Below are positions 12,562-24,607 of a stretch of DNA of 64,000 bases, piece by piece. Where the stretch lies: NCBI GenBank assembly GCA_031835245.1, contig JAVKOQ010000260.1, positions 1 through 64,000 on the forward strand, written 5' to 3'. The stretch's first letter is position 1; each line of letters opens with the position of its first letter. The notes beneath the pieces were generated by a model that was given only the letters and a program-made list of their open reading frames with translations, was not told where the DNA came from and did no database searches. The translations under genes were made by a program, and so were the position numbers. This DNA comes from Balamuthia mandrillaris. Its lineage: Eukaryota; Discosea; Longamoebia; Balamuthiidae.

Positions 12562-13410
12562 TCAAGTAGGACGAATGAAGAATGAGGCTAGCTTACTAAA
12601 CTTGGTTTGGTTTGCTTTGTGCACATTCCACATTTGTAAACCTACTTTTGCGCGTTTGGCTTGTTTGTATGGACAAACTGAGAAAGATTCTTCTTGAATG
12701 TGGGTCGATGAAAAAGCACCAATGTTGTGTTGGCTATCAAAGTTTACGCCGTCAATAAAATAACCAAGGTTGTGTCGGCCTGAGAGGGTATACATACACA
12801 AAAGCATAGGGTCTGGGAGTTTTAGGTTTTGGTTTGTTTTTTGTAAGAGTTGTTCTTGCAGCTTTTCCTCGTCTTGTTTTTTTCTTTTCTCGTCGTGTGG
12901 CAGCAAGCCTGCCTGCCACACAAACATTTTTTTTCAAAAAAAATTGTTAGCAAACGCAAGTGCCGCAGACTTTAGATACTTTCTAAGCAACTTACAATAA
13001 CCGAAGTAAAGGTATTGCGAGAACCAAGGCTTCGCCCCAACTGAGTATGGCATGCATGCGTTAACTAACAGCCCACAAGACTGGAAATAACATAAAACCA
13101 AAAACAAAAAACAAAAAACAAGCAGAGCAAAACAAACCGAAAAGTCAGTTGCCTGCAAGAAATCCAGCTCAGTGCGCTTTCTTTTCTTTTTACGAGAGGG
13201 ACCAAGCTTGGTGGGGGTGGTTGTTGTTGCCGTGTCTTGCTCTGGTTGAGAGGGGGTTGCTGGCGGGGTACTACTAGTAGTACTTGTGCTATCCTTCTCT
13301 TCTGAAGAGGGTGGCTCTGTTGCCACTACTTGCGTTTGCTGCTGCTGCTGTTGTCGGAGCCATAGCGCCTTTTTGGGGGGCAACACCAAACCAGCCCCGT
13401 TTTGGGCCAT
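12562..13410 (-). CDS. Unrecognised basic protein, two exons (207 aa)
   Basis: I do not recognise the family. Exon 1 (13410-13138) begins MAQNGAGLVLPPKKALWL, followed by a Q run, a Ser/Thr/Pro-rich segment and a nuclear-signal-like SRKKKRKRTELDFLQ. Exon 2 (12912-12562) joins in phase 0 and gives a charged helix (DEKRKKQDEEKLQEQLLQK) and a folded-looking block LPDPMLLCMYTLSGRHNLGY...FIDGVNFDSQH. It ends FSKLASFFIRPT. An ATG four codons upstream (13422) is an alternative start. The intron (13137-12913) is A/T-rich with standard ends. The basic stretch suggests a nuclear protein. It diverges from the KH-domain gene at 13590, sharing about 170-180 bp of promoter. Confidence 0.62.
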
Positions 13411-13589
13411 CGCATTCAACACACCGAAACAGTGTGGGAGGGTTGTTTTCTTTTCTTTTCTTTTTTTTTCTTCTTGTTGTGGTTGTGGTGGTTGTGGTTG
13501 TTAAGAAAAGAAAACTTTAGGAGGACAGACAACCCCTCAAACCCGCCGCCATCTCTCTGTTGTAAACAAACAGCGCTGCTGAGGCCAAG

Positions 13590-15764
13590 ATGAGTTCCAC
13601 TGAGGAGGAGGCGGGTCAAAGGTATGTGCTGGTGGAGGTGGCGGAGGTGGTGGTAGTGGTTGGTTCTTCGCAGCGTTGTTTGCTTATGCTTTGTTGATCT
13701 CGTTTGCAGAAAGAAGAGGAGGTGGGACCAAGTGACTCCCGAGGCAGCCACAAACGCAGAGACGAGCACCGCTAGCGGCTCCACCACAGCAACAAGCAGT
13801 GGGGCCGCCCTTGCCGCTACCCGCCTGAATGCTCTCAAAGAAAAGTTTTCCTCTTCCACTCATAAGGTACGTCCCTCCTCCCTCCTCCCTCAGGGAACAA
13901 AGAATGTAGTGCATTGCTCTATAATTCAGGATGAGGATAACACCATTTTGTGTCTCTTCCTTGTAGGAACCAGCCTCAGAGTTACCTCTCAAAGAGATAG
14001 AAATAAACAACTGCTCTGCGGCCGTGCGATATAGGCTTACGAAAGGCGACACTCACAAAGAGGTCAGGATCTTGTGGTGGATTGTTGTTGGCTCTTCTTT
14101 TCTTATGTTGGCGTTTTTCCTTCACAGATTCATGAGGCTACTGGCGCCACTGTCACCACTCGTGGGCGCTACATTCCGCCAAGCGAATCGGCTGGCCCTG
14201 ACGAGCGCCCGTTGTTTTTGCGGATAACGGCGCCAACCGAAGCCCAACTTGAGGCTGCTGTAAATAGCATTGAAACGATGATGCAGCCCCAGTCTTTTCA
14301 CAAGGAACGGCCTGTACGTTAACCCAACTTTTTATCCAGGACCTCTTGCTGAGTCATAGTCACCTATCACCCACTCACTCTCTTCTTTGCCGCGCGTTTC
14401 GCTTTGCTCTCCTATGTTGTTCTCAATGGTAGGGCACACTGTCAGCCAAAGTAATGGTGGAGATTGACCCCGACCCAAGCTTCAACCTAGTTGGAAAAAT
14501 CATTGGACCTAAAGGAGCGTTTGTAAAACACATTGAAAGCACCTCAAAGGCGCGAGTACAATTGAAAGGACGAGGTCGTCTTGATCAAAAAGGCGCTCCC
14601 AGTGATGACAAGGACTCTGAGGAACCCATGCACCTTTTATTGATGGCCTCTTCGCAGGAGGAACTGGATGCAGCAAAGAAGTTGGCTGAGGATCTGATAA
14701 AACATGTTCGTGAAGACTACGAAGAATTCAAATCAAGAAGAACGCCAAAGCCTCCTCCCTACCTTCCTGCTGCAGCACCTCCCTTCTATCCACCGCCGCC
14801 TCCTGGCCCTTATCCTTCCCACCACCAACCGCCGCCACCTCACTCTCCTTTGCCTCACGCACCTCCTCCTTATACTGCTGTTTTTCCACCCCCATATTAC
14901 CCTCCCCCTTACGCTTATGCGCCCTACGGGACTCCTCCTGGCCAAGGCTATCCTCCATATCCACCTTATCCCGTTCCCTCTCACCCACAATCCAACAGCC
15001 AACTATCTTCGGCCTCGACGGCGGCTACTGCTTCAACGTCTGCTCCTCCAACTCAAGAACAGACGGAAGAGCAGTCTGCAACTGAGAATAAACTAGAAGG
15101 CCAGTCCCCATCTCAAACAAAGAAGCGGCGATTCCAGGAAAATCCACCTCCACCAACCGACCAGCAGCAGCCCCCTACTTCTGCTCTTTCCTCAACTGCA
15201 GCCCACCTTTCCTCTGCTTCTTCCCTTTCTCAAGCTGCCCAAATGAATGGAAACACAGGTAAATCATGGCCTGCCACCCGCCCAGAACATCAAGGTATTC
15301 CTTTAAGTTTTGGTCCTTCATGATTCGATTTTTGTTTAAACTCGTACACTTTTAACAACTAACCCAAGAGTTGCTTGGAACTAACTATTATTAATATTTT
15401 CTTTGACGACTCTATGTCCCCTTCCTCAACCCCATCCCACCCATTTACTGTTATCTGACGCTCATCATCAGGTCATTTTAGTTTGAACACCTCTGCTCAA
15501 CAGGGATATGGACCTCCGTACACAACACCCTCACCACCGTTACCGTATGCAACAAGCACTCAACAAGCGTCGCCTTTTTGGGCAGCGCCTCCTCCTCCTG
15601 GTACATCTCTCTCTCCTCTCTCTCTCACCTTTTTCCTCTCCTTATACTCTCTTACTACAGCAGGCGAGTCATCCCCCCAGCAGACAGAGCAAAGCCAACA
15701 AGCAAGGTTAGAAAAAAATTACAACGAGCTGCTTGCTACTCTCGGTCTGTCCAAGAAGACGTAG
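13590..15764 (+). CDS. KHDC4/BLOM7-like KH-domain RNA-binding protein
   Basis: Probable nuclear RNA-binding protein of the KHDC4 (BLOM7) family, linked to pre-mRNA splicing in animals. Exons 13590-13621, 13710-13866, 13967-14062, 14128-14313, 14433-15258 and 15472 onward stay in phase. An N-terminal KKRRWDQVTP block resembles the RRSKWDQ start of KHDC4. The first KH-like domain reads IEINNCSAAVRYRLTKGDTH and GATVTTRGRYIPPSE. The second reads FNLVGKIIGPKGAFVKHIE and ARVQLKGRGR, so it carries the GxxG loop (GPKG). The C-terminal half is P/Y/S/Q-rich with many PPPY-like stretches and ends LLATLGLSKKT at TAG 15762. Using an alternative in-frame end near 15321 (retaining the 15259-15471 intron) would make a shorter isoform. 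Similarity to the KH domains of DDX46 and SF1 is expected. Confidence 0.82.
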
Positions 15765-15978
15765 TGTGGGGCGACATCACTCCGTTTTGGAGGCTGTTAA
15801 CCACCCTTTATGTCCTCCTCCTGCGCCAAACTTTTAGTCTTTAAAAACAACACGAAGAAGATTTACATGTCGTCGTTAATTATAATTATTATTATTATTG
15901 AACCAAAAATTCGGCACACAAGCAGAAAGAATAGTAAGAAGAAGAAGAAGAAAAGAGAAAAAAGAAAGTAAAGCAGCC

Positions 15979-17595
15979 ATGGAAGAGACCACACAGGTGC
16001 CCCCTGCCTCCTCCTCGGAAGAAACCTCAAAAGACTTCCAACCGCTGCCTTTGAGCTACCATGTTACTCTTTCTGCAGACAACGTCGTGTTTGAGCCACA
16101 GCACGGCAAAATATTTTTCGATGAGGGCAATGGCCACCTGCTGACCGTCTCCGAGACCGAGCTTTCCCTTTATTCTTTGCCAGATGGCCAAAAGAATACA
16201 CTTAGGTTTGTTAGCTACTCACCTTTCCTGCTGGAGAAGTCCAAGCCGCTCACGCTTGGTGTGTGTTATGACAACAGAATCCAGTTTAGTGGGGGTCTTG
16301 AGGCCCTTCTCTCTGTAAAGCTGTCTCCAGACAGGAGGTTTTTAACACTGCACAGGAGCGACAAGCGTGGAGAAATAGTAAGCACCATCTTTTGACATTA
16401 TCATGTTGGCTGTGGTTGTGGTGGTGGTGGTGGTTGTTATTTGGGATGACTCACGGCTTGCTGCTCTTCAATGCGCCGACGCACACAACCTCAGCAATTC
16501 TTTGCACTAGATGGAGAGCAAAAGTTCAGCCAAAAGGCTAGAAAAGCGCAAGCGACTGGACCAGGCGTGCTGGAGTTTCACTGGACATATCCTGACAACA
16601 TATTCCTTGTGACTAGCTTTGGTGTTGAGCTCTACCAGGTGCCCGATACCAGCGATCCCTCCTTTAGGGTAAGTTTTGCGTGTTGTGTTGGCTTTGCTTC
16701 TGTTTGTTTTGTACGCGTGCCTGTTTCTCGATTTACGCCACTGTTGCCCAAAAAGGAATGAAAGTAACTCACTAAACGACTGCAGCTTGGAGTCGCTAAA
16801 AAGGGTCTCAAGTTACTCAAGGAATACAAGTGCAACATGAACTGGTTTGTTTACTCGGTTCGTTTTGCTTTCCCGCTTTCTCGTACGAGTGCAGCCCTTT
16901 ATTGTTGCTCATACTCTCATATTAACACAGCCGTCGATGCATGTTCTGCTCATGTCATCGGGCGGTAGAGGAGGCAATGTGCTTCAAGGCATATACTTTA
17001 AGCAAAACACCATCAACAAGTTGCCCAAGTTTGAGATAGAACTACGGAATAAAGAGAACGAGACCTTACACAAGGAAGATATAACCCTGTGCAAAATGTG
17101 AGTTGAGTTTGCTTCTCTTTCATGTCATGTGCTTGCTAACTTACCTCTTTATGCATGTTGTGTACAGCTACGGCCGACTATTCTGTGTTCATTTGCAGCG
17201 AGCAGAAAAAACGATGACACTTTATCAAATAACTCGCGAGAGCGTAACCAAACGTCTTACAATCAATTTGCGGACCAGTGGAGTCTCCGCCATTCAGGTG
17301 GTAGATAACCTCCTCCTTGTCCACGACTCTGAATCAAAGGTGCTACCTACCAGCCTACTCTCCTTCTTAATGAAGCTTATTCTATGAGCATTTTTCCATT
17401 GCTTTGGTCAATGATCTACTTCCTGCAGATATCTATGCTATTTGACATCAAGGACCGAGACATAGAATTCCCAGTGGCTTCCCCCTTGCCGTTGGCTCCT
17501 TTCATTGACAAAAACGGGCAAACCATCCCAACCTGTACATTCCCCTTTTCCCTTTTTACTCATTTACTTTTTATCGTTGATCTTCGCTTGTTTTG

Positions 17596-17626
<31 letters not shown>

Positions 17627-18837
17627 TTTTCTGTTTGATGTATGCTCAGACACAGAGCGATGGGGTTACTACGAGCCTAACTATATAATTGATTTCGAGC
17701 ATGGCTACCTATGGCAGGCGCAACTTAATCTCAAGAAAATAATGCTTAGCTTTGCCAAGAGGATACGACTGGTCGAGTTCTTATTGCGCAGAGCAAAAAG
17801 TCGAGACCTTCTTCTGAGCTTACTTAAAACGATGGTAGAAGATTGTACCCCACTGTCCTCTCTATCCAAAATATTCGATATCATCAACATAATAGCCCGC
17901 TCTGCCATGACTGAAGGGTATAGTTTTTATAGCGCTCTCATTCTATCTTTCTTCATGCATTCATTTCTCACTATGTTATTGATCATTACGTTGCAATCTG
18001 TCTTTATGAAGGGTGCACGCAGATGAAGATGGTAACAGCCTTTCTGGCTACGGCGGAGAGAGTGAGAGAGCTGAATCATCAGAACCAGAGCACTCTGGGC
18101 ATTACTATTTGGAAAACAGCATACCTGGCCGCAGCAAGGATGGCTATGTCATAGTGGATCAAATACATATATACAAGTATGTATTTCTGCCTATCGATGA
18201 AGGTGAAAAGGTGCGTATTTGGCCAAATTTTTGTTAAGAGCCCTTGCAAACGATTTCATTCGATGAGCCAACCTATCATCCTCTAACTTTCACTTCTTTT
18301 GTTCAGACAATCGACAATAAATTCTTCGCTGCTGTGCTGACAGAGTATATTCGAAGCCTTAACTTTCATCAAATCCCGGTGGAACATTACCTCCACAAAC
18401 TTATGATCAGCCTCCTACTGCGACACAATCAGTTCTATCAACTTCACCAATTTTTGCAGTACCATGTTATCAACGACTCCATTCACGTGGCGTGCCAGCT
18501 TCTCTCCTTAGAAAAGACATACCCGCCTGCCTATCAACTCGCATTAGATATGCTGAAGCGGCTCTCCGCAAAGCGCAAAAGCGTAGAGGACCAAATTGTG
18601 GAGGTTTTGCTCACCCGCAACCAGTTCCTACCTGCCTTGCGCTTCATACGCAGTCACAAAGATGTCAACTACTCTGTGGCACGGTTCTTGGAAGCTACCC
18701 ACCAAGCTGGCGACGAGACTTTGTTCTACACCGTATTCAAGTTCTTTGAAAGGAGAGGAGAGATAAACCCTGCCAACCAGGACGTCAAAAAGTACATTCA
18801 ACTCTACGATGATATTTTTCTCAAGGCCAATAACTAG
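15979..18837 (+). CDS. RMC1: RMC1 (C18orf8/Mic1) homologue, regulator of the MON1-CCZ1 Rab7 GEF
   Basis: In animals RMC1 is a stable partner of the Mon1-Ccz1 complex, which activates Rab7 on late endosomes and lysosomes. The ATG at 15979 starts MEETTQVPPASSSEE. N-terminal WD-type beta-propeller blocks follow (VKLSPDRRFLTLHRSDK, VLEFHWTYPDNIFLVTSFG, NTINKLPKFEIELRNKEN, IYGRLFCVHL, VVDNLLLVHDSESKISMLFD). The Mic1 C-terminal helical region then matches the human protein closely: AAVLTEYIRSLNFHQIPVEH, FYQLHQFLQYHVINDS, YPPAYQLALDMLKRLSAKRK and ALRFIRSHKDVNYSVARFLE. The stop is TAA at 18835. About nine short introns interrupt it, including a (CT)n run near 17605 and one with T-rich DNA near 17940. 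Confidence 0.93.
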
Positions 18838-18998
18838 GTTTTCCCCTTTTTCTTTTTTTTTTGTCTCTGTTTTTCTGCTTCTCTCTCTCTCTCTCTCTCT
18901 CTCTCCCAGGTGAGCAAGGAGCTACAGTGACAAAACAAACATACACAATTTTGTGTGTCATCAACAGAGTGTTGGTCAGCTTTCAAACCAATGTCGGC

Positions 18999-20684
18999 TC
19001 AAAAGTCACGAGGAGGTGGCGGAGGCGGCAAATCCTCTGGCAAGAGCATGGCTCCTTGTTGCCCATAATTTCTGGTGCCAAATGCGGAGGGGGGAGGGGG
19101 CGGGAGGTTCTCTGTGGCATAGTGGCCCACTGCCCTGCTGTTGCCACCAGTTTGTGAGGGATGGTGGTTGTAGAGGTGATAAGCAGCGGTGGAAGAGGAG
19201 GAGGGCGGTGGCAAAGAAGAAGGCAGAGGTGGAGGGGATTCATCATACACATATTGTTGGTAACGGACGTGAGGGGTGGGAGTGTGGTTGTGAAGTGGGG
19301 ATGAGTGATTTTCAAGAGTGGGAGAAAAGTCAGTAAACTCGGGCGGAGGAGGAGGCAAGTCAGGACCCAGATAAGGCGGCAATGAGGCGGCGCTGCTGGT
19401 GGTGGTGCTAGCAGGTGCGGCGCTGCTGGTGGTGGAACAGAGCCAAGGAGCAGAGGTGGCAGGTGATAAAGGCTCTTCTTGCTCCTCAAGAAATGCACGG
19501 TCATTGCCCCGCATCACAGCGTAGGAGGAGGAAGGACGGGTTTGTGCTGCAAATAGCGGAGCGGAAGACGGCAGGTAAGAAGAGGAGCGTGTGCCAATGG
19601 CAAGGAAAGGACTGGTGTTAGAGGGTGAGTCATGGCTGGAAGATGAGGGAACAGCTGGCCGGTATTGACTGGAGGGAAAAGCTGAGGCAGCGGTGGCGCT
19701 ACGTTGCAAGCTTGGTGGAGGACTGGGTCGCTCCCTAGTGTGGCTGGGGCCACTGGACGTCATGCGGTGCGGTGGGAGAGTAGATGCAGCAAGGAGAGCA
19801 CGAGGTACAGCTCGAGGGGAGGCAGCAGACCCTCCCCCTCCTGGTCGTAATATCAAGGCAATGTCTCGTAAACCACTTTGCAACGCCAGGTCGGAGGGTG
19901 TCTGTCCCGCTTTGTTTCGTAGGTGCAGGTCTGGCCGGTAGGTCAAAAGCTCTGAGATAACTCCCAAATGACCATTGACAGCGGCTAGATGCAGAGGAGT
20001 GTTGCCTGTTATGTTTCTTGAGGCGATATCACCCCCGACTGAACACAGCAGCGCCACTGCCTTTGTTAATCCGTTGGCTGCCGCAATATGAAGAGGTGTC
20101 TTGCCATCGTTGTTGACAGGGTTGGGGTCTATAGCGTCCCCTCCCGCTGGGTGTTTTTTATCCTGTACAAGTGCATGCAGAGCGTCGTAGTCCTCCAATG
20201 ACACAGCCACGTGCAAAGGGGTTTGTCCGTCCTTATCCTTATAGTTTCTATCTGTCTTTGGCTCCGCCAAGAGCGCTTTTACCGAGTTCAGCTGTTTGGC
20301 TGCTACCGCCTGGTGCAGAGCCGTCTGTCCCAGGAAGTTTGCCAGGTTAGGATCCGCACCGTTGCCCAGTAATGCCGTGATGAATTCGTGGTGGCCTAAC
20401 AAAGCCGCCACCGCTAAAACTGAATCTCCGGTGCTGATTTCTTGGGCATTTACGTCCCCACCCTTCTTCAACAGTTTTGTAACGGAGGTGGGCTTTCCCT
20501 TCAAAGCTGCTTCGAGAAGAGCCGTATCCTTGCTTTGCTTAGACACTGCTTTCACTTTCCCTTTTTTCTAAGATTGAGATAAGGGTTTTTTGTTCAGCCA
20601 ATGATAGTGCACTTTGTGACACCTCGGTGCATCTAGCCCACTTACCAGATTGTTTGGTGCCTTTGCTGACACACGTGACGACAT
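18999..20684 (-). CDS. Ankyrin-repeat protein with proline-rich C-terminus, 535 aa
   Basis: Two exons: 20684-20646 (13 codons, MSSRVSAKAPNNL) and 20567-18999, joined in phase by a GTAAG...TTAG intron of 78 bp. About six ankyrin repeats span residues 20-250 (GDSVLAVAALLGHHEFITAL, GQTALHQAVAAKQLNSVKAL, GQTPLHVAVSLEDYDALHAL, GKTPLHIAAANGLTKAVALL, GNTPLHLAAVNGHLGVISEL). A disordered Ser/Pro-rich half follows with repeated LPPPPP motifs (DLPPPPPEF, NLPPPPPSAF, DLPPPPPPRDF at the very end), of the kind bound by profilin, EVH1 or SH3/WW domains. An adaptor role near actin is plausible but inferred. It diverges from WDR82; the 347-bp interval 20685-21031 is the likely shared promoter. Confidence 0.87.
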
Positions 20685-21031
20685 GCCGAGGAGGGGGCTG
20701 CAGTTCTTGAATCAGACTGAGGGCAAGGCTTCTGTTCAAGGCGCTCCTTAGCGCCGTTTCTTTGGAAAGCGGCAACAGTAAATGCCGTTTCGCTATGATG
20801 AAAGCTGACGGTTGGAGTGCGGTAGTTGCAAGCAGCGGCAGTCGTGGTTGGTGGTGGGGAGGGCCCTCAAGGAAGGGGCACTTGTCTGAGGGGTGGGTGG
20901 GGTACCCTTCTCTTTAAAAGGTAGATTTATTTGTTTCCATCACTTTGCCTAATAGGTTAGGCCCTTTGGAACATCTCAACTATTAGGAGAGGAGACAACA
21001 AAGAAGCAAACAACAAGGCCTTCAAGGAGTG

Positions 21032-22827
21032 ATGGAGGCAGCCAGCAGCAGTAGCGGCCATTCCACCTCCCCAGGCCTCCGCATTACTGACCATGTTCTC
21101 CAGCATATGGCCATGGGCAAAGTGTTCAAAGACAGTGTATGTGGTCTCGCATTGACATGCAACACATTTTTTTACTAATTTCACTCACCCGTTTGTGGTT
21201 GTGGTTGTGGTTGTTGTTGTGGTTGTGGTTGTGGTTGTGGTTGTGGTTGTGGTTGTGGTTGTGGTTGTGGTTGTGGTTGTGGTTGTGGTTGTGGTTGTGG
21301 TTGTGGTTGTGGTTGTGGTTGTTGTCTTATGTTGTTGTCTTATGTTGTTGTCCCAACAACAAAGAAAGCAGCATTCAATTCCATGGACTTTCACCACGAA
21401 GGCAAGTACCTAGTTGCGGCCAACGACGATGAATCCATTCACATGATCAATACCGAAACTGGAAGGTTTGTGTCTTTCTTCATAGGTGACCACATGGCGT
21501 CTTAATGTCCTTGTTGTTGTGTTGTCTTTGCTGCTGCTAGGCAAGAGAAGGTCATTCACAGCAAGAAATATGGTGTAGATCTTGTGCGCTTCACCCATGG
21601 AGAACCCAACACTGTTATTTGTGCTTCCAAGAATCAGTGGGACGGTAAGCAACAGACCTGGTTCCATTTGTCCAAAGGAGCTGCATGCTAACCCCAGCGG
21701 ACCTCTCTTCAAACAGAATCATTGCGGTACCTTTCTTTACACGATAACCGTTATCTTCGCTACTTTAAAGGGCATCGAGACAGGTTTGTTTGCTCTATGT
21801 TTTTTTTTCCTTCGACAGAGAAGAGGAGAGCAGTAGAGAACAATGAGAAGCAAAATGTTTAACATGATGCCTACCCTGTCCTATGGTCTGCGCTATCACA
21901 GGGTGGTATCGTTAGCAATGTCGCCTATCAATGACTCGTTTTTGTCTGGTTCAATGGATAAAACGGTGCGCATGTGGGACCTTCGTACAAATGCCTGCCA
22001 GGTATAGCATTGTCTCCTCTTTCGTATTCCTCATCGTTGAATGTTGTTATTGATGATCTAAAAAGGGCTTATTGCGGCATGTGGAGCGACCAAGCGTAGC
22101 GTTTGATGCTCCGGGCCTTATTTTTGCTGTTTCTTCTAATAATTCAGATGCCTCTACCACCGTCAAGCTTTTTGACTTGCGTTCCTTTGATAAGGTTTGA
22201 TATCCCTATTTAAGTCCGTCTTGTGGACCATGTGCCACAAGCAACTCTCTCCTTCTCGATCTGCTTAACTTTGTAACGGCGACTACAGGGACCTTTTTGT
22301 ACCTTCAATCTACGGCACAACATTCCTACTCTCCAATGTACTGGCATGAAGTTTAGTGGAGACGGTAAGTTCGTGCTACTCTCAACCAACAAACCAGTGC
22401 TGTTCCTCCTCGACGCCTTTTCCGGAGAGCAGGTACGTTTTCGTCTCGTTTGCTGAAGGAAAAGAACTTGCTACGTTTACCCCTTAGAGTACTAAACATT
22501 ATTGTTTAGAAACAAGCTTATAGAGGCCACGTCAATAACCAAGACTCAGCACTGGAAGGCTCCTTCACGCCAGACGCCCAGTATGTGCTATGTGGATCTG
22601 AAGATGGTTCAGTACACGTATGGCACACGGAGACCGGCCAACCAAAAGCGGTGTGGCGGGGGCACGTTGGTAGCGTTGCAGTCACGCAGTGGAATCCGCG
22701 CTTCATGATGGCAGCCTCTGCTGACAACCACCTTGTACTTTGGCGCCCTGACCTAAGGCTGTCTCATGGTGATAGTGCTGCCGGCGATGCTGCTGCCTCT
22801 CATCACCCATACCACCAATACACCTAA
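21032..22827 (+). CDS. WDR82: WDR82/Swd2-like WD40 protein
   Basis: WD-repeat subunit of Set1/COMPASS H3K4 methyltransferase and, in animals, of the PP1-PNUTS transcription-termination complex; nuclear. The ATG at 21032 gives [20 protein letters not shown] and then [11 protein letters not shown]. After the repeat-bearing intron come [102 protein letters not shown] and [20 protein letters not shown], in the order and spacing of WDR82. Seven short introns are evident. The annotated end (TAA 22825-22827) gives a slightly extended tail after LVLWRPDLR. Confidence 0.9.
21193..21323 (+). repeat. (GGTTGT)n repeat in WDR82 intron 1
   Basis: Over 20 copies of GGTTGT/GGTTGTGG in the first WDR82 intron, G-rich on the transcribed-sense strand. 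Runs of GG spaced by 3-4 nt could form two-tetrad G-quadruplexes in the pre-mRNA. It is open in several frames (V/V, L/W, T/T), none coding. Confidence 0.92.
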
Positions 22828-22861
22828 TTTCACTTTTCACAAACTGATCTTTTATTGTAAC

Positions 22862-22935
22862 AAGTCGTGTCTTCTCTCTCTCTCTCCTCTCTTCTCTCCT
22901 CTCTTCTCTCCTCTCTTCTCTCCTCTCTCTCTCTA
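22862..22935. repeat. (TCTCTCCTCTCT)n pyrimidine repeat between WDR82 and NR2C2AP
   Basis: Short imperfect CT-rich repeat 35-110 bp after the WDR82 stop, in the convergent interval 22828-23076. Nothing else is evident in that interval. Confidence 0.75.
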
Positions 22936-23076
22936 CTGGATAAGGGTAGGCTTTCGCACGCCCACCACGAAGGGAGCTAGGCCCTGTCGTGTTGGTCGTT
23001 CTTCTTTATCGTCATTTCCTTGAATGAATGACGAGAGCAGAAGAACAGACGCTCGCTCATCACTCATTCTTTCGAG

Positions 23077-23727
23077 TCAAGCTGGCCCCAATATCTCCAG
23101 TCGATAGATGGTAATGCGCCCATAGAAGTCGGTGCTCTGAGGAAAGTTGAGCCTGAGTTCTTGCACATCGTTAAGAGAGCAAGGGAAGCACTGCATGTTG
23201 TTGACATCCTCCGGATAGAATGTTGCCACGCTTTCCAGCTGCGTTGCTCCTTTCTTCTTTGCCTGTATTTGCACCTCCTGTTACCCAAACAACAAGTCCA
23301 GTTGTTCAGCAACTGTAAGCAAGCGTTCCTTTAGCACAAACCTTAGCCACAAATCCTCCTTGAAACATCAGCCGGACTTCAGAGATGTCAACGGCAGCCT
23401 CCTCGAAAGACAAGGCCACCCACTGAGGGCTCCCCTTCATTCGTTCATTCATTCATGGTGACTTTAGCCAACACGCATTGCTTGAAAAAGAGCAGGAGGA
23501 ACAAGAAGAGAGCTTGGTAACCTGGTGAGAGTTCCAGCAGGTTTCGTCGGAACCATCAAACATGTGCTGCTTCCCAAACTGCTTGGCGTCTCTGTTTAGC
23601 ACAGAGCTAACCCTGGGCAGTAGCAGTCCGTTTAGGGGGGAGAGGGTTGAGATCTTTTTGTCGCCACAACGCACCTGCAGCGGGTGTTGCCGCCCACAAC
23701 GGAGCGTAGCCGTTCTGCACTGCTCAT
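23077..23727 (-). CDS. NR2C2AP: NR2C2AP-like protein (F5/8 type C/galactose-binding-like fold), four exons
   Basis: Homologue of nuclear receptor 2C2-associated protein (TRA16), a small single-domain beta-sandwich protein. Exon 1 (23727-23675) encodes MSSAERLRSVVGGNTRC plus AG. A GTGCGT...CCCAG intron joins it in phase to exon 2 (23612-23522), giving RVSSVLNRDAKQFGKQHMFD and GSDETCWNSHQ, nearly the human signature. Exon 3 gives GSPQWVALSFEEAAVDISEV and RLMFQGGFVAK. Exon 4 gives EVQIQAKKKGATQLESVATF, YPEDVNNMQCFP and STDFYGRITIYRLEILGPA with TGA at 23077-23079. The length is near the human 139 aa. The cellular role outside animals is unknown. Confidence 0.9.
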
Positions 23728-24607
23728 TACCTCCTTGCTGCTCCAAGGGCTATGGCTTCTCTCTTCTTACCTTGGTTGCTTCGGCTGCCTGCCTTCCCCC
23801 CTCTTCTCCCCCTTCTTTTTTTTTTGGTTTGGTTTGGTTTGGTTTGCTGGCGGAGGACGTGAGCAAGGACGAGAGAGAAGACAAAAAAGAAAGCCTAAGG
23901 AGCAGGAAGAGGGAGGAGAAGAGGAAAGGGGAGAGCTACTGCTGAGCCCCTCACCGATTTTTCCACAGAGGAAAGGCAGCAAGAACAAAGGTGGTGCTCG
24001 GGAGGAAGGAGGAGGAGTCATTGGTGCTGCGGTGGCGGGTCTTTCTGTTGGTGGACCAGTAATTTTTTCTATTCAAAAGGAGGGCTTTCCGCTGCGATAA
24101 TTACAACAGGGTGAGCAGTGGTTTCATGTTTTTGTATTTCTTTTAAAATTTGCTTCCTGGCTGGCTTGCTTGCTCGCTCGCTCGCTGGTGCAACCTACCA
24201 AAGGAGGTAAGGTTGGGGGGGAGGGGTGGGGTGGGGTTGGTAGACAGCTGATCCCAGAGCATGCCTCATATATACACTCGTTTGCAAGCCGCCACCACCA
24301 CGAAAAACAACCACCCACGAAAAACATGGGCACCCTCACCTGAAAACTCAATGACAGGCAGCCAAGCTGCCCCCACAACTAACAACCTTGCTTCTGGTGA
24401 CCTCCTTCCACTAGCATGCCTGCATGCAAGCAAGCTGCTCCTTGCACACACCACCCATTCAGCCCAGCCACGCTACCAACCCCACCCTACTGCAGACTTT
24501 GAAAAACACAGCTCAACGAGGCCCTTCTACTCACCAACAGTCAAAAATACCAATACCCCACCCATAGAGTGTTGTAGCAACTGAGTAGTAAAACCCACAG
24601 CAACAAG
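23728..24607. other. Divergent promoter region NR2C2AP / DENN gene
   Basis: An 880-bp interval with T/G-rich and C/T-rich runs, a CTTGCTTGCTCGCTCGCTCG stretch near 24160 and A/C-rich DNA from 24280. A plus-strand open stretch around 23960-24100 (ending near KEGFPLR) has a plausible CCACAG acceptor and a Gly/Ala/Val-rich peptide, but I found no convincing start exon, so I do not call a gene. Confidence 0.4.

Noticed and set aside
20539-20775. Alternative first exon of the ankyrin gene in another frame (MPLSKETALRSALNR)
   Set aside because: Splicing at the GTAAGT donor from that frame puts the next exon out of phase; the frame starting at 20684 fits exactly.
21139-21432. Poly-Val, poly-Leu-Trp and poly-Thr frames
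   Set aside because: Products of (GGTTGT)n in the WDR82 intron.
23684-24100. Possible small plus-strand gene ending GGVIGAAVAGLSVGGPVIFS...
   Set aside because: The last exon looks plausible, but no start exon or family similarity could be found; left as unassigned in the divergent promoter.
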